Assembly (NCBI GenBank): GCA_913019905.1
Contig: CAJVZD010000033.1
Location: forward strand, 1 to 48,338
Direction: 5' to 3'
Length of the DNA: 48,338 bases
Origin: an uncultured Cellvibrionales bacterium
Lineage (GTDB): Bacteria; Pseudomonadota; Gammaproteobacteria; Pseudomonadales; Dasaniaceae
Notes under the pieces: model-generated
The model's database searches: none
What the model was told of the DNA's origin: nothing
Seen by the model: only the letters and a program-made list of their open reading frames with translations
Made by a program: the position numbers and the translations under genes
Shown: piece by piece, positions 27,366-35,630 of the stretch
How the letters are laid out: every line of letters starts with the position of its first letter
Position numbering within the stretch: the stretch's first letter is position 1

Positions 27366-28235
27366 TTATTGTGAAAGCTTTCCTTCGAATAGTGGTTTCT
27401 TTTTTTCTAGCGCTTCTAGTAAAAATTTTCGGCAGTGCTGCACTCTTGCGGTTTTTCTTAGATCAACGTGATTGAGTACCCACACTGACCAATCTGAGCG
27501 GGGCAGGTCTGTCGGGAAGCGGGTGATGTTTTTGTCTTTTAGGCTGTCAGGCAGGTAACAGGGCATTCGTGCTATGCCAAAGCCAGCTTTCACGGCGGCA
27601 TACATGCTGGTGAGGTCGTCAACTTTTAGGCTTATGGGGGTGTTTGGGAAATGCCGTTTCACCCAGTCTGTGTTTTGGTCTTCGTTTTGCCAAAGTATGA
27701 GGCCTGCGGGGGTTTCGGCCTGGTTTGTTTTTTTGATGTAGAGGCCGTGTTGGAGGGCGGTGATTTTTTTTCCTACTAGGTAGTCGGGTGGCTCTGGGGT
27801 GAAGCGAACGGCTATGTCGGCTTCTCGGTTGGATAAATTTCGCAAGCCTTGGGTAATGGTGAGGTTAAGTTGGATGTCAGGATGTTTTTGCTGAAAGTGT
27901 ACTAGATCTTCGGCTAGGGAGCACTCGAATAGGTCGTGGGGCATGGTTAGGCTTACGGGGCCTTCTAATCTGGCGTCTTGGCCGAATAAGGTGCGGGATA
28001 TCTGCTGGTTCTGGGCTTCAATGGCTTGGGCTTGTTCGTTGATGGCCCAAGCGGCTTCTGTCATTTCGTAACCTTCCCGTTGTCGGTTGAAGAGACGAAC
28101 GCCGTGCTTGTCTTCTAATCCCTGTATTCTGCGCGATACGGTGGAGTGGTTGACGCCAAGTGTTTTTGCCGCTCCCGAGACGCTACCACTTCGGGCAACC
28201 GCTAAGAAAAAGCGAATATCGTCCCAGTCATTCAT
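27366..28235 (-). CDS. LysR-family transcriptional regulator
   Basis: The 289-residue protein has the winged helix-turn-helix of LysR regulators at residues 1-60 (DWDDIRFFLAVARSGSVSGA, then AKTLGVNHSTVSRRIQGLED) and an effector-binding domain with two subdomains (GPVSLTMPHDLFECSL, ADIAVRFTPEPPDYLVGKKI, AAVKAGFGIARMPCYLPDSL). It is divergent from the old yellow enzyme gene with a 127-base gap, the classic layout in which a LysR protein controls both itself and its neighbour. Control of that gene is inferred from the layout. GGAA lies 8 nt before the ATG. Confidence 0.95.
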   Translation of the reverse strand: MNDWDDIRFFLAVARSGSVSGAAKTLGVNHSTVSRRIQGLEDKHGVRLFNRQREGYEMTEAAWAINEQAQAIEAQNQQISRTLFGQDARLEGPVSLTMPHDLFECSLAEDLVHFQQKHPDIQLNLTITQGLRNLSNREADIAVRFTPEPPDYLVGKKITALQHGLYIKKTNQAETPAGLILWQNEDQNTDWVKRHFPNTPISLKVDDLTSMYAAVKAGFGIARMPCYLPDSLKDKNITRFPTDLPRSDWSVWVLNHVDLRKTARVQHCRKFLLEALEKKKPLFEGKLSQ

Positions 28236-28303
28236 GTTTATTGTTCCTATCCTTGTGTCGGTTGTGCATTTTTGCGGGTCTGATATGCATTTATTGTGAA
28301 TTT

Positions 28304-28339
28304 ATCGATAGCTTAGCGTCTATTAGTATGGCTGTCGAT
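28304..28339. promoter_or_regulatory. Candidate LysR operator
   Basis: ATCGATAGC (28304-28312) and GCTGTCGAT (28331-28339) form a 9-bp inverted repeat with one mismatch, 17 bases apart, in the divergent spacer. It lies 24-59 bases before the old yellow enzyme start. Position and symmetry suit a regulator site; binding is inferred. Confidence 0.4.
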
Positions 28340-28362
28340 TTCTTACAAATGGAGTAGATAGC

Positions 28363-29445
28363 ATGACAACACTTTTTGATTCGATCAGTTTGGGCGGTAA
28401 AACCCTAAAAAACCGCGTGATTATGGCGCCATTGACTCGCGGGCGGGCAGGCGCAGAGGGAGTTCCCAATGAATTGGTTGCTGAGTATTATCGGCAGAGA
28501 GCGGGTGCAGGCCTGATTATTGCGGAGGCTACGGCGGTCAGCGCGGAGGGTCGAGGGTGGATGAATTCGCCAGGCCTTTATACGGACGAGCAGCAGTTGG
28601 GCTGGAAGAAGGTGGCGGATGCGGTTCACGCTGCGGAGGGAACTATCTTTGTGCAACTGTGGCACATGGGGGCTACGGTTCATCCCGATTTTATCGGAGG
28701 AGAACAGCCAGTTTCGGCGTCTGCGGTGGCTTTAGCGGGACAGTTGACAACGCCCTTGGGGCGCGACCGGACTTTTGTTGCTCCACGTGCTTTGTCTGTT
28801 TCGGAAATCTCGGAGCGAGTACGGGATTTTGCAAGGGCGGCTCGGCGTGCAATCGAAGCTGGGCTGGACGGCGTGGAAATTCATGGGGCTAACGGTTTTC
28901 TAATCGATCAGTTTACTCGCGACAGTACTAATCAGCGTGATGACTTATACGGCGGCAGTATTGATAACCGCCTTCGCTTCATGACGGACGTGGTTGAGGC
29001 GGTTAGTCGTGAAATTGGCGCAGACAAAGTGGGCATTCGCTTGTCTCCTACCAACAGCGTCTGGGGCATTTCTGACAGCGAATATAGTCACACCTTTACC
29101 CGAGCGGCGGAAAAACTAAGTGAATTTGGTTTGGCCTATTTGCATGTGTTAGAGCCCCGTCCAGAGTCTGGTCACGCTATGGCTTCGGAGCATTATCTGA
29201 CGCCGGCGATGCGCGAATGTTACTCGGGCGTATTTCTGGTAAATGGCGGTTATGATCAGGCGAGTGGAGAGTATGCTGTAAATCAAGGCGCTGGAGATGC
29301 CGTTGTCTACGGTCAGGCGTTTATTGCAAACCCTGACTTACCAGAGCGTTTCAAGAGGGGCGCAGTGCTTGCCGAGGCCGATAGCAGCACGTTTTACTCC
29401 GACGGAGCAGAGGGTTACGTGGACTATCTGCCAATTGCGAGCTAG
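28363..29445 (+). CDS. Old yellow enzyme family FMN oxidoreductase (NemA-like)
   Basis: FMN-dependent ene-reductase family, 360 residues, cytoplasmic. Landmarks are MAPLTRGRA (FMN contact), VQLWHMG, the substrate-binding H174 and N177 in VEIHGANGFL, DQFTRDSTNQRDDLYGGSI, and LVNGGYD near the end. These enzymes reduce activated C=C bonds or nitro compounds with NAD(P)H. Oddity: the residue that is Tyr in OYE1 (Y196) and NemA-type enzymes, the proton donor next to H and N, is Phe here (F179, codon TTT at 28897). The usual Arg after LWH.G is Ala. GGAG is 9 nt before the ATG. Divergent from a LysR gene that probably regulates it. Confidence 0.95.
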   Translation: MTTLFDSISLGGKTLKNRVIMAPLTRGRAGAEGVPNELVAEYYRQRAGAGLIIAEATAVSAEGRGWMNSPGLYTDEQQLGWKKVADAVHAAEGTIFVQLWHMGATVHPDFIGGEQPVSASAVALAGQLTTPLGRDRTFVAPRALSVSEISERVRDFARAARRAIEAGLDGVEIHGANGFLIDQFTRDSTNQRDDLYGGSIDNRLRFMTDVVEAVSREIGADKVGIRLSPTNSVWGISDSEYSHTFTRAAEKLSEFGLAYLHVLEPRPESGHAMASEHYLTPAMRECYSGVFLVNGGYDQASGEYAVNQGAGDAVVYGQAFIANPDLPERFKRGAVLAEADSSTFYSDGAEGYVDYLPIAS

Positions 29446-29527
29446 TTGTTTACCGTCATAACGTGATTGCCATCAGTAGAACGACCACGGCGGCCGCCGG
29501 CGCTACAAGGTGAAGGCCGCCCCAAAT

Positions 29528-29552
29528 AATGTCTAATTGTTAAATAGACATT
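29528..29552. other. Perfect 8-bp hairpin after the old yellow enzyme gene
   Basis: AATGTCTA (29528-29535) and TAGACATT (29545-29552) pair perfectly around a 9-base AT-rich loop, about 80 bases beyond the stop. The tail has only three T, so it may be a weak terminator or an RNA-processing structure. Confidence 0.4.
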
Positions 29553-29586
29553 TGGCTGCAGTTGACTAAGTCGATTTTTTTGCAAA

Positions 29587-29613
29587 AAGCCTAAAAAGCA
29601 ATATATTAGGCTT
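29587..29613 (+). promoter_or_regulatory. Hairpin abutting the start codon
   Basis: AAGCCTAA (29587-29594) and TTAGGCTT (29606-29613) form a perfect 8-bp stem with an 11-base loop. The stem ends exactly at the ATG of the next gene and includes AGG, the only ribosome-site-like bases. If it folds in the mRNA it would hinder initiation. Confidence 0.5.
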
Positions 29614-30321
29614 ATGAAAATAAATCTGAATTTTTTTATCGTATTGATCTTCAGTTGGTCGAGTTTATTGGACGTGAACGCCCAGCTCATCATCGGAAAC
29701 CTAAATGTGCCTCCTCATTTTTTTGGGGCTAAACCTAGTGACGGCCATTTCGTTAAAAAAGCCACTAAAGTTCTAGATGCTTCGGAAATCAGTTACAAGA
29801 TAGTAACGTTGCCAATGGAAAGAGCATATCGCGAACTTGCTGAAGGTAACATTAATGTATGGATAAGTTTTAAGTCACCTCGATATAATGAGTATATGCT
29901 GTACTCCAATCGCGAACTCTTTGAGTTGGATGTTAGTGTTTGCAGCTACGAAACAGAACAGATTACCCTGACAGATCTCCACAGCAAAAAAATAACAGTT
30001 ATAGGGGGGCATTTAATGGGAAATCTCATTTATTATTTCAATAACGAAAACCACAACATTGCTTTAGAAACAGTTCGTGATGGCGACGTTTTGACTAAAA
30101 TGCTGATCATGAAAAGAACAAAATATATTATCGGGTACTATAAAACCATTAAGTACTATTTAGATAAGCATAATAGGGATACCTCTCATAATATCTCATT
30201 CAATTGCTCGTCTTTAAAAAAAGAACCCGTTTACATGATGTTGCACAAAAAGACGGTTGATCTTGATTCATACATTGAAAAGATAAATAGGAAATTCCCC
30301 GCATTCTATTCCACAAATTGA
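29614..30321 (+). CDS. Orphan periplasmic substrate-binding-like protein (SBP_bac_3 type)
   Basis: The 235-residue protein has a signal peptide (LNFFIVLIFSWSSLLDVNAQ). After it come small binding-protein features: LIIGNLNVPPHFFG, ISYKIVTLPMERAYRELAEG, NINVWISFKSPRYNEYMLYS, and TVIGGHLMGNLIYYF. The LPMERAYRELAEGNINV segment parallels TSRVMRLVERGDMDISYP in the orphan protein at 18277, although the two are distant. No transporter genes are beside it. GC content looks lower than in nearby genes. A hairpin occupies the space just before the ATG. Function beyond ligand binding is unknown. Confidence 0.75.
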   Translation: MKINLNFFIVLIFSWSSLLDVNAQLIIGNLNVPPHFFGAKPSDGHFVKKATKVLDASEISYKIVTLPMERAYRELAEGNINVWISFKSPRYNEYMLYSNRELFELDVSVCSYETEQITLTDLHSKKITVIGGHLMGNLIYYFNNENHNIALETVRDGDVLTKMLIMKRTKYIIGYYKTIKYYLDKHNRDTSHNISFNCSSLKKEPVYMMLHKKTVDLDSYIEKINRKFPAFYSTN

Positions 30322-30496
30322 TCGACGAAGTGGTTGCTAGAGTGCTTGTTGTCAAAAAGTGCGAAGATATCGCCGCACCTTTAATTGTGCGGTGCGAATG
30401 ACTAAAATTGCTCCAAAAATATAACGGCGGCGGTAAATCAACGCTACAGACTCGGCCCAAACTTAGTTCACTTTAATAGGCAGTATGAAAGTGAGC

Positions 30497-30821
30497 CACT
30501 GGTCGGTTGATTTTTCTAATGTAATCCATCAACTTGAAAACTCATACCGTAGTGATTGTGATGGATCAATACAGTCGTTGCATTATTGGCTTTGTTACCG
30601 AGAGTCCGGACCGTCATGAGGGAAACCCGAGTGGAGTCGACATTTACAACATGTTCAATTCAATTATTTCAGAGCATTCAGTCCTGTCTAAATATATCAG
30701 CACCGATAACGATCCTCTGTTCGAATTTCACCGCTGCCAGGCCAAACTCCAGGTTCTCGAGATTAATGAGATTGAATCTACCCATTTACTTCAAACTGAA
30801 TCTCTATACCACATAATTTAA
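30497..30821 (+). pseudogene. Decayed rve-type (integrase core) transposase fragment
   Basis: HWSVDF near 30497 and, in the next frame from 30534, LKTHTVVIVMDQYSRCIIGF, GVDIYNMFNSIISEHSVLSK and YISTDNDPLFEFHRCQAKLQ match the integrase core of a DDE transposase. The first catalytic Asp (VMDQYS) and second (STDNDP) remain, the Glu does not. One missing base near 30523 breaks the frame: the family reads CES where this sequence has TGT-AATCC. The 3' part turns into unrelated residues (IESTHLLQTESL) and stops. Inverted terminal repeats were not found. Confidence 0.75.
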
Positions 30822-30953
30822 AAGGTCTCGTTCAGGATACTTATGGAATCTAACATAAATGCTGTTTACAATTACTGTTCTCAAAACCAGTTTTAATTTT
30901 CACGTGTGCTGTCGACACAATAATCAACGAAAATGAAGTGTAGGAGATAAGGT

Positions 30954-32315
30954 TTGAAACTCATCAGCGACGACGTCTTGATTGATTCGGGACAGCAACT
31001 CCCAAACTATGAGGCAATTTACCCGAAGTTCGAAGGATTTAAGTTTTGGGACCCCGCCGCGTGGACGAAAGGCCACCCCTACGATCTATACAAGAAAATG
31101 CGCGAGGAAGCGCCGGTGATGTGGTTACCCACGGAAAAGAACTTCTCGGGCTTTTGGTCAGTAACACGATACGACGACATAAAAAAAGTCGAGCTCGCCC
31201 CCAGTGTTTTTTCCTCGCAGCGTGGCAGCATCAACATGATGGTGCCCGAAAGAAAAAATTGGCGCCCGGAAAAACTCGTGCCCGCGGCCTACAACTCCTT
31301 GATCAATTTAGACGAACCGCTGCATCGGGAAATGCGCATGCAGCAAGCCGAATTCTTTTTTCCCGGTTATATAGCGACGATTCGAGACAAAGTGGGTCTA
31401 AAAATCGATCGACTGCTCGACGAAATGGAGAGAAAGGGTCCCGTTGTCGACTTTGTAAAAATGTTTTCTGAAGAACTTCCCTTGTTCACGCTTTGTGAAA
31501 TGCTCGGCATCGATGAAGAGGATCGACCCAAAGTTAAAGTTTGGATGCACCACCTTGAGTTGGCGTCACAATTCTTGTCCAATCCCTGGCAAACATTTTT
31601 CTCCGAACCACTGTTCCCCTTTCGTTTTAATCGTGTTGTGAACGACATGTTTGCCTATGGTGAGCGTGTCATGGCGGATCGGCAAGCTAATCCTCGCGAG
31701 GATCTACTAACCGCCATTGCGCAATCGAAAGCCGGTGGCGAGTTACTTCCACAGGCGTTTCTCGATGGCTCTTGGCTGCTTATTATCTTTGCCGGTAACG
31801 ACACGTCGCGGAATTCTCTATCGGGCACCATTCGATTGATGACCGAATTTCCAGATCAGCGCGCCATGGTATTGGATGACCCTTCACTCATTCCAAAAAT
31901 GTCGGAAGAGGCACTGCGAATGGTATCGCCTGTCATGCATATGCGGCGCACAGCGCTCGAAGACACAGAATTGAATGGCCAAAAGATAGCAAAGGATGAA
32001 AAACTGGTTCTCTGGTACGGCGCCGCCAACCGCGACGCAGATATCTTCCCCAATCCAGACACCTTTAATATGCATCGAGACAACGTCGAAAAGCACCTTG
32101 CCTTCGGTCATGGCGTACATAAATGTCTAGGGTCTCGAATCGCAAAGATGCAGTTGCGACTCGCTTTCGAGCGAATATTTGAGCGCTTCCCCGATATCAC
32201 CTGGACGGGCAAACAAACCATTTCTCCCAACTCGCTAGTTCACGCTATCTCGAGTTTGCAGGTTAATCTGTACGGTCCTAATGGCAAACGTCCTACACAG
32301 GTCGCAGTTAGTTGA
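30954..32315 (+). CDS. Cytochrome P450
   Basis: Soluble bacterial P450 of 453 residues. The I-helix oxygen-activation motif A280-G-N-D-T284 (FAGNDTSRN), the K-helix E319-A-L-R322, and the heme loop HLAFGHGVHKCLGSR with the proximal ligand C391 are all intact. It should insert oxygen into an unactivated C-H bond using external ferredoxin and reductase; neither is encoded in the window. Acyl-CoA ligase, crotonase and esterase genes downstream hint at a lipid or terpenoid substrate, as for CYP107/CYP125-like enzymes, but no subfamily is assigned. It starts at a TTG with GGAG 7 nt upstream. The ThuA gene follows after 71 bases and may be cotranscribed. Confidence 0.95.
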   Translation: MKLISDDVLIDSGQQLPNYEAIYPKFEGFKFWDPAAWTKGHPYDLYKKMREEAPVMWLPTEKNFSGFWSVTRYDDIKKVELAPSVFSSQRGSINMMVPERKNWRPEKLVPAAYNSLINLDEPLHREMRMQQAEFFFPGYIATIRDKVGLKIDRLLDEMERKGPVVDFVKMFSEELPLFTLCEMLGIDEEDRPKVKVWMHHLELASQFLSNPWQTFFSEPLFPFRFNRVVNDMFAYGERVMADRQANPREDLLTAIAQSKAGGELLPQAFLDGSWLLIIFAGNDTSRNSLSGTIRLMTEFPDQRAMVLDDPSLIPKMSEEALRMVSPVMHMRRTALEDTELNGQKIAKDEKLVLWYGAANRDADIFPNPDTFNMHRDNVEKHLAFGHGVHKCLGSRIAKMQLRLAFERIFERFPDITWTGKQTISPNSLVHAISSLQVNLYGPNGKRPTQVAVS

Positions 32316-32386
32316 ACTGAACAAACGTGAATTGTGAGAATTGCCCGGGGTAGCTCGGATCAAACAGAACTGTTGGAGAAAATCCT

Positions 32387-33304
32387 TTGAACGTTGTTGT
32401 TAAAAAAACTCTCAAATGGACGGGTGCGCTGCTGTTATTGTGTGTTGTTGCCGGTATAGCGTTGTTGTTAGTGAGCGGCGCCTGGCGCGTCTTTTTCCCC
32501 TCTAGTGAACATGACGAGGTGGCGCCTGTCTTGCCTGCCACAATGTCTTCCCCTGCGATTTTACTGTTTACCAAAACTAACAGCTTTCGCCATGTTGAAG
32601 GTATTGAAGCGGGTGCTCGCCTAGTCAAATCTCTGGGCGAGAAAAATGGATGGTCCGTGTTTCACACTGAAAATGGCGCAGTATTTAACTCGGATGATCT
32701 GGCGCGCTTTAATCTTGTGATGTTTCACAATAGCACGGGGAATATGCTCAGTAAGAAGCAGCAACTGGCTTTTCAGCAATGGCTGGAAGCCGGTGGCGGT
32801 TGGGTGGGAACCCATGCGGCAGGGGATGATTCACACCAGGAATGGCCCTGGTATGTGGAGAACTTGCTTGGCGTTAAATTCACCGCGCACCCTCTGGGGC
32901 CGCAGTTCCAAGTGGCGCGGGTGAGCAACGAACAACCTACACATCCGGTAATGGGGCAGCTGCCGCTTAGTTGGGAGCACGAGGAGGAGTGGTACTCCTG
33001 GGAACACAGCCCACGCGACAAAGGCTTTACTATTCTTGCTAGCATTGATGAGGGGAGTTATGTTCCTGTGCAAAATCTCCTTCTCACCAAAAACGATTTA
33101 CGCATGGGCGATCACCCGGTGATCTGGAGCCGTTGCTTGGGGATGGCGCGTGTATTGTATTCCGCCCTGGGCCATCAGACCTCCGCTTATGAGGATGAAA
33201 CCCACCAACGCTTGCTGGAAAATGCGATAAGCTGGGCGATGGATTCTGCCATGTGCGAGGATAATACTGTCAGCTTATCAATTGCGCAGGAAGCGGTGAG
33301 ATAG
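32387..33304 (+). CDS. ThuA-like domain protein, membrane-anchored
   Basis: The 305-residue protein has an N-terminal hydrophobic anchor (GALLLLCVVAGIALLLVSGA), so the rest probably lies in the periplasm. Residues 55-285 match the ThuA-like fold, an amidotransferase-like Rossmann domain first described for trehalose utilisation: ILLFTKTNSFRHVEG, FNLVMFHNSTGNMLS, GGGWVGTHAAGDD, GDHPVIWSRCLGMARVLYSA and the final GHQTSAYEDE. In many bacteria these occur with sugar or glycan-degrading genes; activity is undefined. It starts with TTG, 9 nt after GGAG, 71 bases behind the P450 gene. Confidence 0.9.
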   Translation: MNVVVKKTLKWTGALLLLCVVAGIALLLVSGAWRVFFPSSEHDEVAPVLPATMSSPAILLFTKTNSFRHVEGIEAGARLVKSLGEKNGWSVFHTENGAVFNSDDLARFNLVMFHNSTGNMLSKKQQLAFQQWLEAGGGWVGTHAAGDDSHQEWPWYVENLLGVKFTAHPLGPQFQVARVSNEQPTHPVMGQLPLSWEHEEEWYSWEHSPRDKGFTILASIDEGSYVPVQNLLLTKNDLRMGDHPVIWSRCLGMARVLYSALGHQTSAYEDETHQRLLENAISWAMDSAMCEDNTVSLSIAQEAVR

Positions 33305-33475
33305 TCTGGATACAAGCAGTATCAACATTTTGTTTCTTGGAGCAAAATGATCTTGCAGAGCTAACTTGTCTGCCCCCAGTTCTTTGGGTACGCTGATAGG
33401 GGTGGATTGCATTTGTTCTTTTAACCACGATTCGAAAAAAATGGAATTGAACCGTTAATTTCCGAGAGAGCCTCA

Positions 33476-34192
33476 ATGAATAGAAAATCTATCGTCTTTG
33501 TTTTTGCCGCCCTGTTATTTAGTTTTCCTGCGTGGGCCCAGCACGAAGCGAAAACACTCAAGAAAACCGTCACTACGGAGCTTGAGCTCAATTATCTCTT
33601 ACATGTACCGAAAAGTTATCAGGCGGACGGTGATCCATGGCCGCTCGTGCTTTTTCTACACGGTGCCGGTGAGCGCGGCAGTGATCTAAATAAGGTAAAA
33701 GCGCACGGTCCACCAAAACTTGTTGAAATGGGACAGTCACTACCAGCCATTATCGTATCGCCACAATCTCCTGAAGGTGAGTGGTGGAACGACCAGGTTG
33801 ATGCTTTGAGTGCGCTGCTGGATGAGGTAGAAAAAAATTATAATGTCGACCCTAAGCGTATCTATGTGACTGGACTCAGTATGGGTGGTTACGGCACCTG
33901 GGCACTTGGCTCCTCAGATCCCGATCGATTCGCGGCGTTGCTGCCCATTTGCGGTGGCGGTATGTCGGTGATGGCAAGAAGACTAATCGATACACCGATA
34001 TGGGCTTTTCACGGAGATGCAGATGTCGTTGTAGCGCTAGAAGAAAGCCAGCGGATGGTTGATGCGTTAACACGTTTCGGAAATAAGAAAACCAAGTTTA
34101 CCGTTTATCCCGGCGTTAACCATGATTCATGGACCGCAACCTACAACAATCCTGAAGTATGGAAATGGCTGTTGGAACAGAAACGGGAGTGA
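33476..34192 (+). CDS. Exported esterase of the PHB depolymerase/feruloyl-esterase-like group
   Basis: Small alpha/beta hydrolase of 238 residues with a signal peptide (SIVFVFAALLFSFPAWA). The catalytic triad is visible: Ser135 in VTGLSMGGYGTW, Asp in FHGDADVVV (D181 or D183) and His216 in PGVNHDSW. VLFLHGAGERGSD is the oxyanion region. The layout is that of LpqC/esterase-D-like secreted carboxylesterases, including phospholipase- and feruloyl-esterase-type enzymes. Substrate is not known. It lies 171 bases after the ThuA gene. GAGAG lies 7 nt before the ATG. Confidence 0.92.
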   Translation: MNRKSIVFVFAALLFSFPAWAQHEAKTLKKTVTTELELNYLLHVPKSYQADGDPWPLVLFLHGAGERGSDLNKVKAHGPPKLVEMGQSLPAIIVSPQSPEGEWWNDQVDALSALLDEVEKNYNVDPKRIYVTGLSMGGYGTWALGSSDPDRFAALLPICGGGMSVMARRLIDTPIWAFHGDADVVVALEESQRMVDALTRFGNKKTKFTVYPGVNHDSWTATYNNPEVWKWLLEQKRE

Positions 34193-34439
34193 ACCTACGG
34201 GTTGTCATACAGATACACAAATTGGCCGCAAAATTACCGAAGTTCTCGCGACAAAGGGTTACTTTGATTACGCTGGCACCCGCAAGAAGAAAGATCTCGA
34301 TGCTTTGAATAAGCTCGAAAATGTACTTCAATCCGTCTCGATGTCACCGTTCAAAAAGGGATTGATGCGGCGGCCGAAACGCTTTGAAGTTATCGTGGAT
34401 CGCAGGTCAAACTATCTGCACAGGAGTATGCGCGCGTGA
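34122..34439 (+). CDS. Possible small or truncated gene between esterase and deacetylase
   Basis: Frame open from 34122 to a TGA at 34437-34439. The first 23 codons overlap the end of the esterase gene out of frame; after 34199 the peptide (IGRKITEVLATKGYFDYAGT, then RKKKDLDALNKLENVLQSVS, then MSPFKKGLMRRPKRFEVIVD) looks like ordinary charged, helical protein. The TGA overlaps the GTG start of the next gene as GTGA, a form of translational coupling. No ATG in the unique part lies near a ribosome site, so this could be a 5'-truncated remnant instead of a full gene. Family not recognised. Confidence 0.35.
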   Translation: MIHGPQPTTILKYGNGCWNRNGSEPTGCHTDTQIGRKITEVLATKGYFDYAGTRKKKDLDALNKLENVLQSVSMSPFKKGLMRRPKRFEVIVDRRSNYLHRSMRA

Positions 34440-35356
34440 AAAGCCTGTTAATGACACATCCGGATTGCCTGCAGCACGCCATGGAGAACCATCCGGAACG
34501 GCCTCAACGGTTACAAGCAGTCATGGAAATGCTTGAGCAATCGGGATTGTCCGGTGATATGGACATGAAGCATGCCGTTGAAGCTCGCACTGATCAATTG
34601 ACGCTTGCCCATCCATTGCAGCATGTAGAATTTATTGAGCAAAGCGAGCAGCCCAATCAAGTCGTTAAGGTAGACCCGGACACCTACATGAGCACTGGCA
34701 GTACGAGAGCAGCCAGGCTCGCTGCGGGTGCGGTTATCGAGGCCACAACCCGGGTTCTTGATGGCGAATATTCTCGCGCTTTCTGCGCCATTCGCCCACC
34801 GGGACATCATGCTGAAATTGCTGAAGCGCTGGGATTTTGTCTCTTTAACAACATTGCTGTTGCCGCCCTTACCGCCTTACAACGGCCTGATATCAATCGA
34901 GTTGCGATCCTCGATTTTGATGTCCATCATTGCAACGGCACCGTCGATATTTTTAAAGACAATGAACAGGTGCTGGTCTGTTCCAGTTTCCAGGATCACT
35001 TTTATCCTCACCGCTTCCTAGACTTCTCGAATGACCACATTATCACGACGCCCATGAGCGTTGGCACCAATGGCCGTCAATTTCGACATCTCATTGAGAA
35101 AAGCTGGTTGCCTGCCATCGAAGATTTTAAGCCTGACCTGATTTTTGTTTCTGCGGGTTTTGACGCTCATCAGGATGACCCGCTTGCCGAAATTAATCTA
35201 AACGAAGATGATTATCGGTGGATGACTAAATTGATTATAAGTTTGGCTGGTACTTACACAGCAGGCAGAATAATATCGACTCTGGAAGGTGGTTATAACC
35301 TGACTTCTCTGGCCAATTCCGCAAAGGCGCATGTGGAAGTGTTGATACAGAGTTAG
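34436..35356 (+). CDS. Class II histone-deacetylase-like amidohydrolase
   Basis: Zinc-dependent deacetylase of the HDAC/acetylpolyamine amidohydrolase superfamily, 306 residues, cytoplasmic. Key motifs are RPPGHHAE (catalytic H124-H125), LDFDVHHCNGT (zinc ligands D162 and H164), FVSAGFDAHQDDPLAE (second zinc Asp) and LEGGYN (transition-state Tyr). Bacterial members remove acetyl groups from polyamines, small amides or proteins; which one is unknown. The GTG start has AGGAG 10 nt upstream and overlaps the TGA of the preceding frame. The next gene begins 274 bases later. Confidence 0.94.
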   Translation: MKSLLMTHPDCLQHAMENHPERPQRLQAVMEMLEQSGLSGDMDMKHAVEARTDQLTLAHPLQHVEFIEQSEQPNQVVKVDPDTYMSTGSTRAARLAAGAVIEATTRVLDGEYSRAFCAIRPPGHHAEIAEALGFCLFNNIAVAALTALQRPDINRVAILDFDVHHCNGTVDIFKDNEQVLVCSSFQDHFYPHRFLDFSNDHIITTPMSVGTNGRQFRHLIEKSWLPAIEDFKPDLIFVSAGFDAHQDDPLAEINLNEDDYRWMTKLIISLAGTYTAGRIISTLEGGYNLTSLANSAKAHVEVLIQS

Positions 35357-35565
35357 ACTGTTAGAGACTTGATTTGATAGTTATAGTTATAGTTTAAAAG
35401 ATTGTTGATGGCGTCTTCCTCTCACTCAGTGCTACTTTTTTATGTTGCAAAGCCTCGGTGTTTAGTTAATTGGCAAGGCGTACATTTTCGAAAACCGTGT
35501 CTACGCGTCGCGATTTGTTTGCACGGTGGGGCGATAAGCCGTGCAGCATGTAATGAACATTCGCG

Positions 35566-35581
35566 ATGCACTAGAGTGCAT
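35566..35581. promoter_or_regulatory. Palindrome upstream of the crotonase gene
   Basis: ATGCACT-AG-AGTGCAT is a perfect 16-base palindrome, 50 bases before the crotonase start. Nearby, TGCACGG/CCGTGCA (35520-35526, 35539-35545) is another 7-bp inverted repeat. They could be operator sites for a fatty-acid type regulator; no regulator gene is adjacent. Confidence 0.35.
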
Positions 35582-35630
35582 GTAAAGCCATTATTTTTAG
35601 CAATTATAGACAACAAAACAACGAGGCCAT

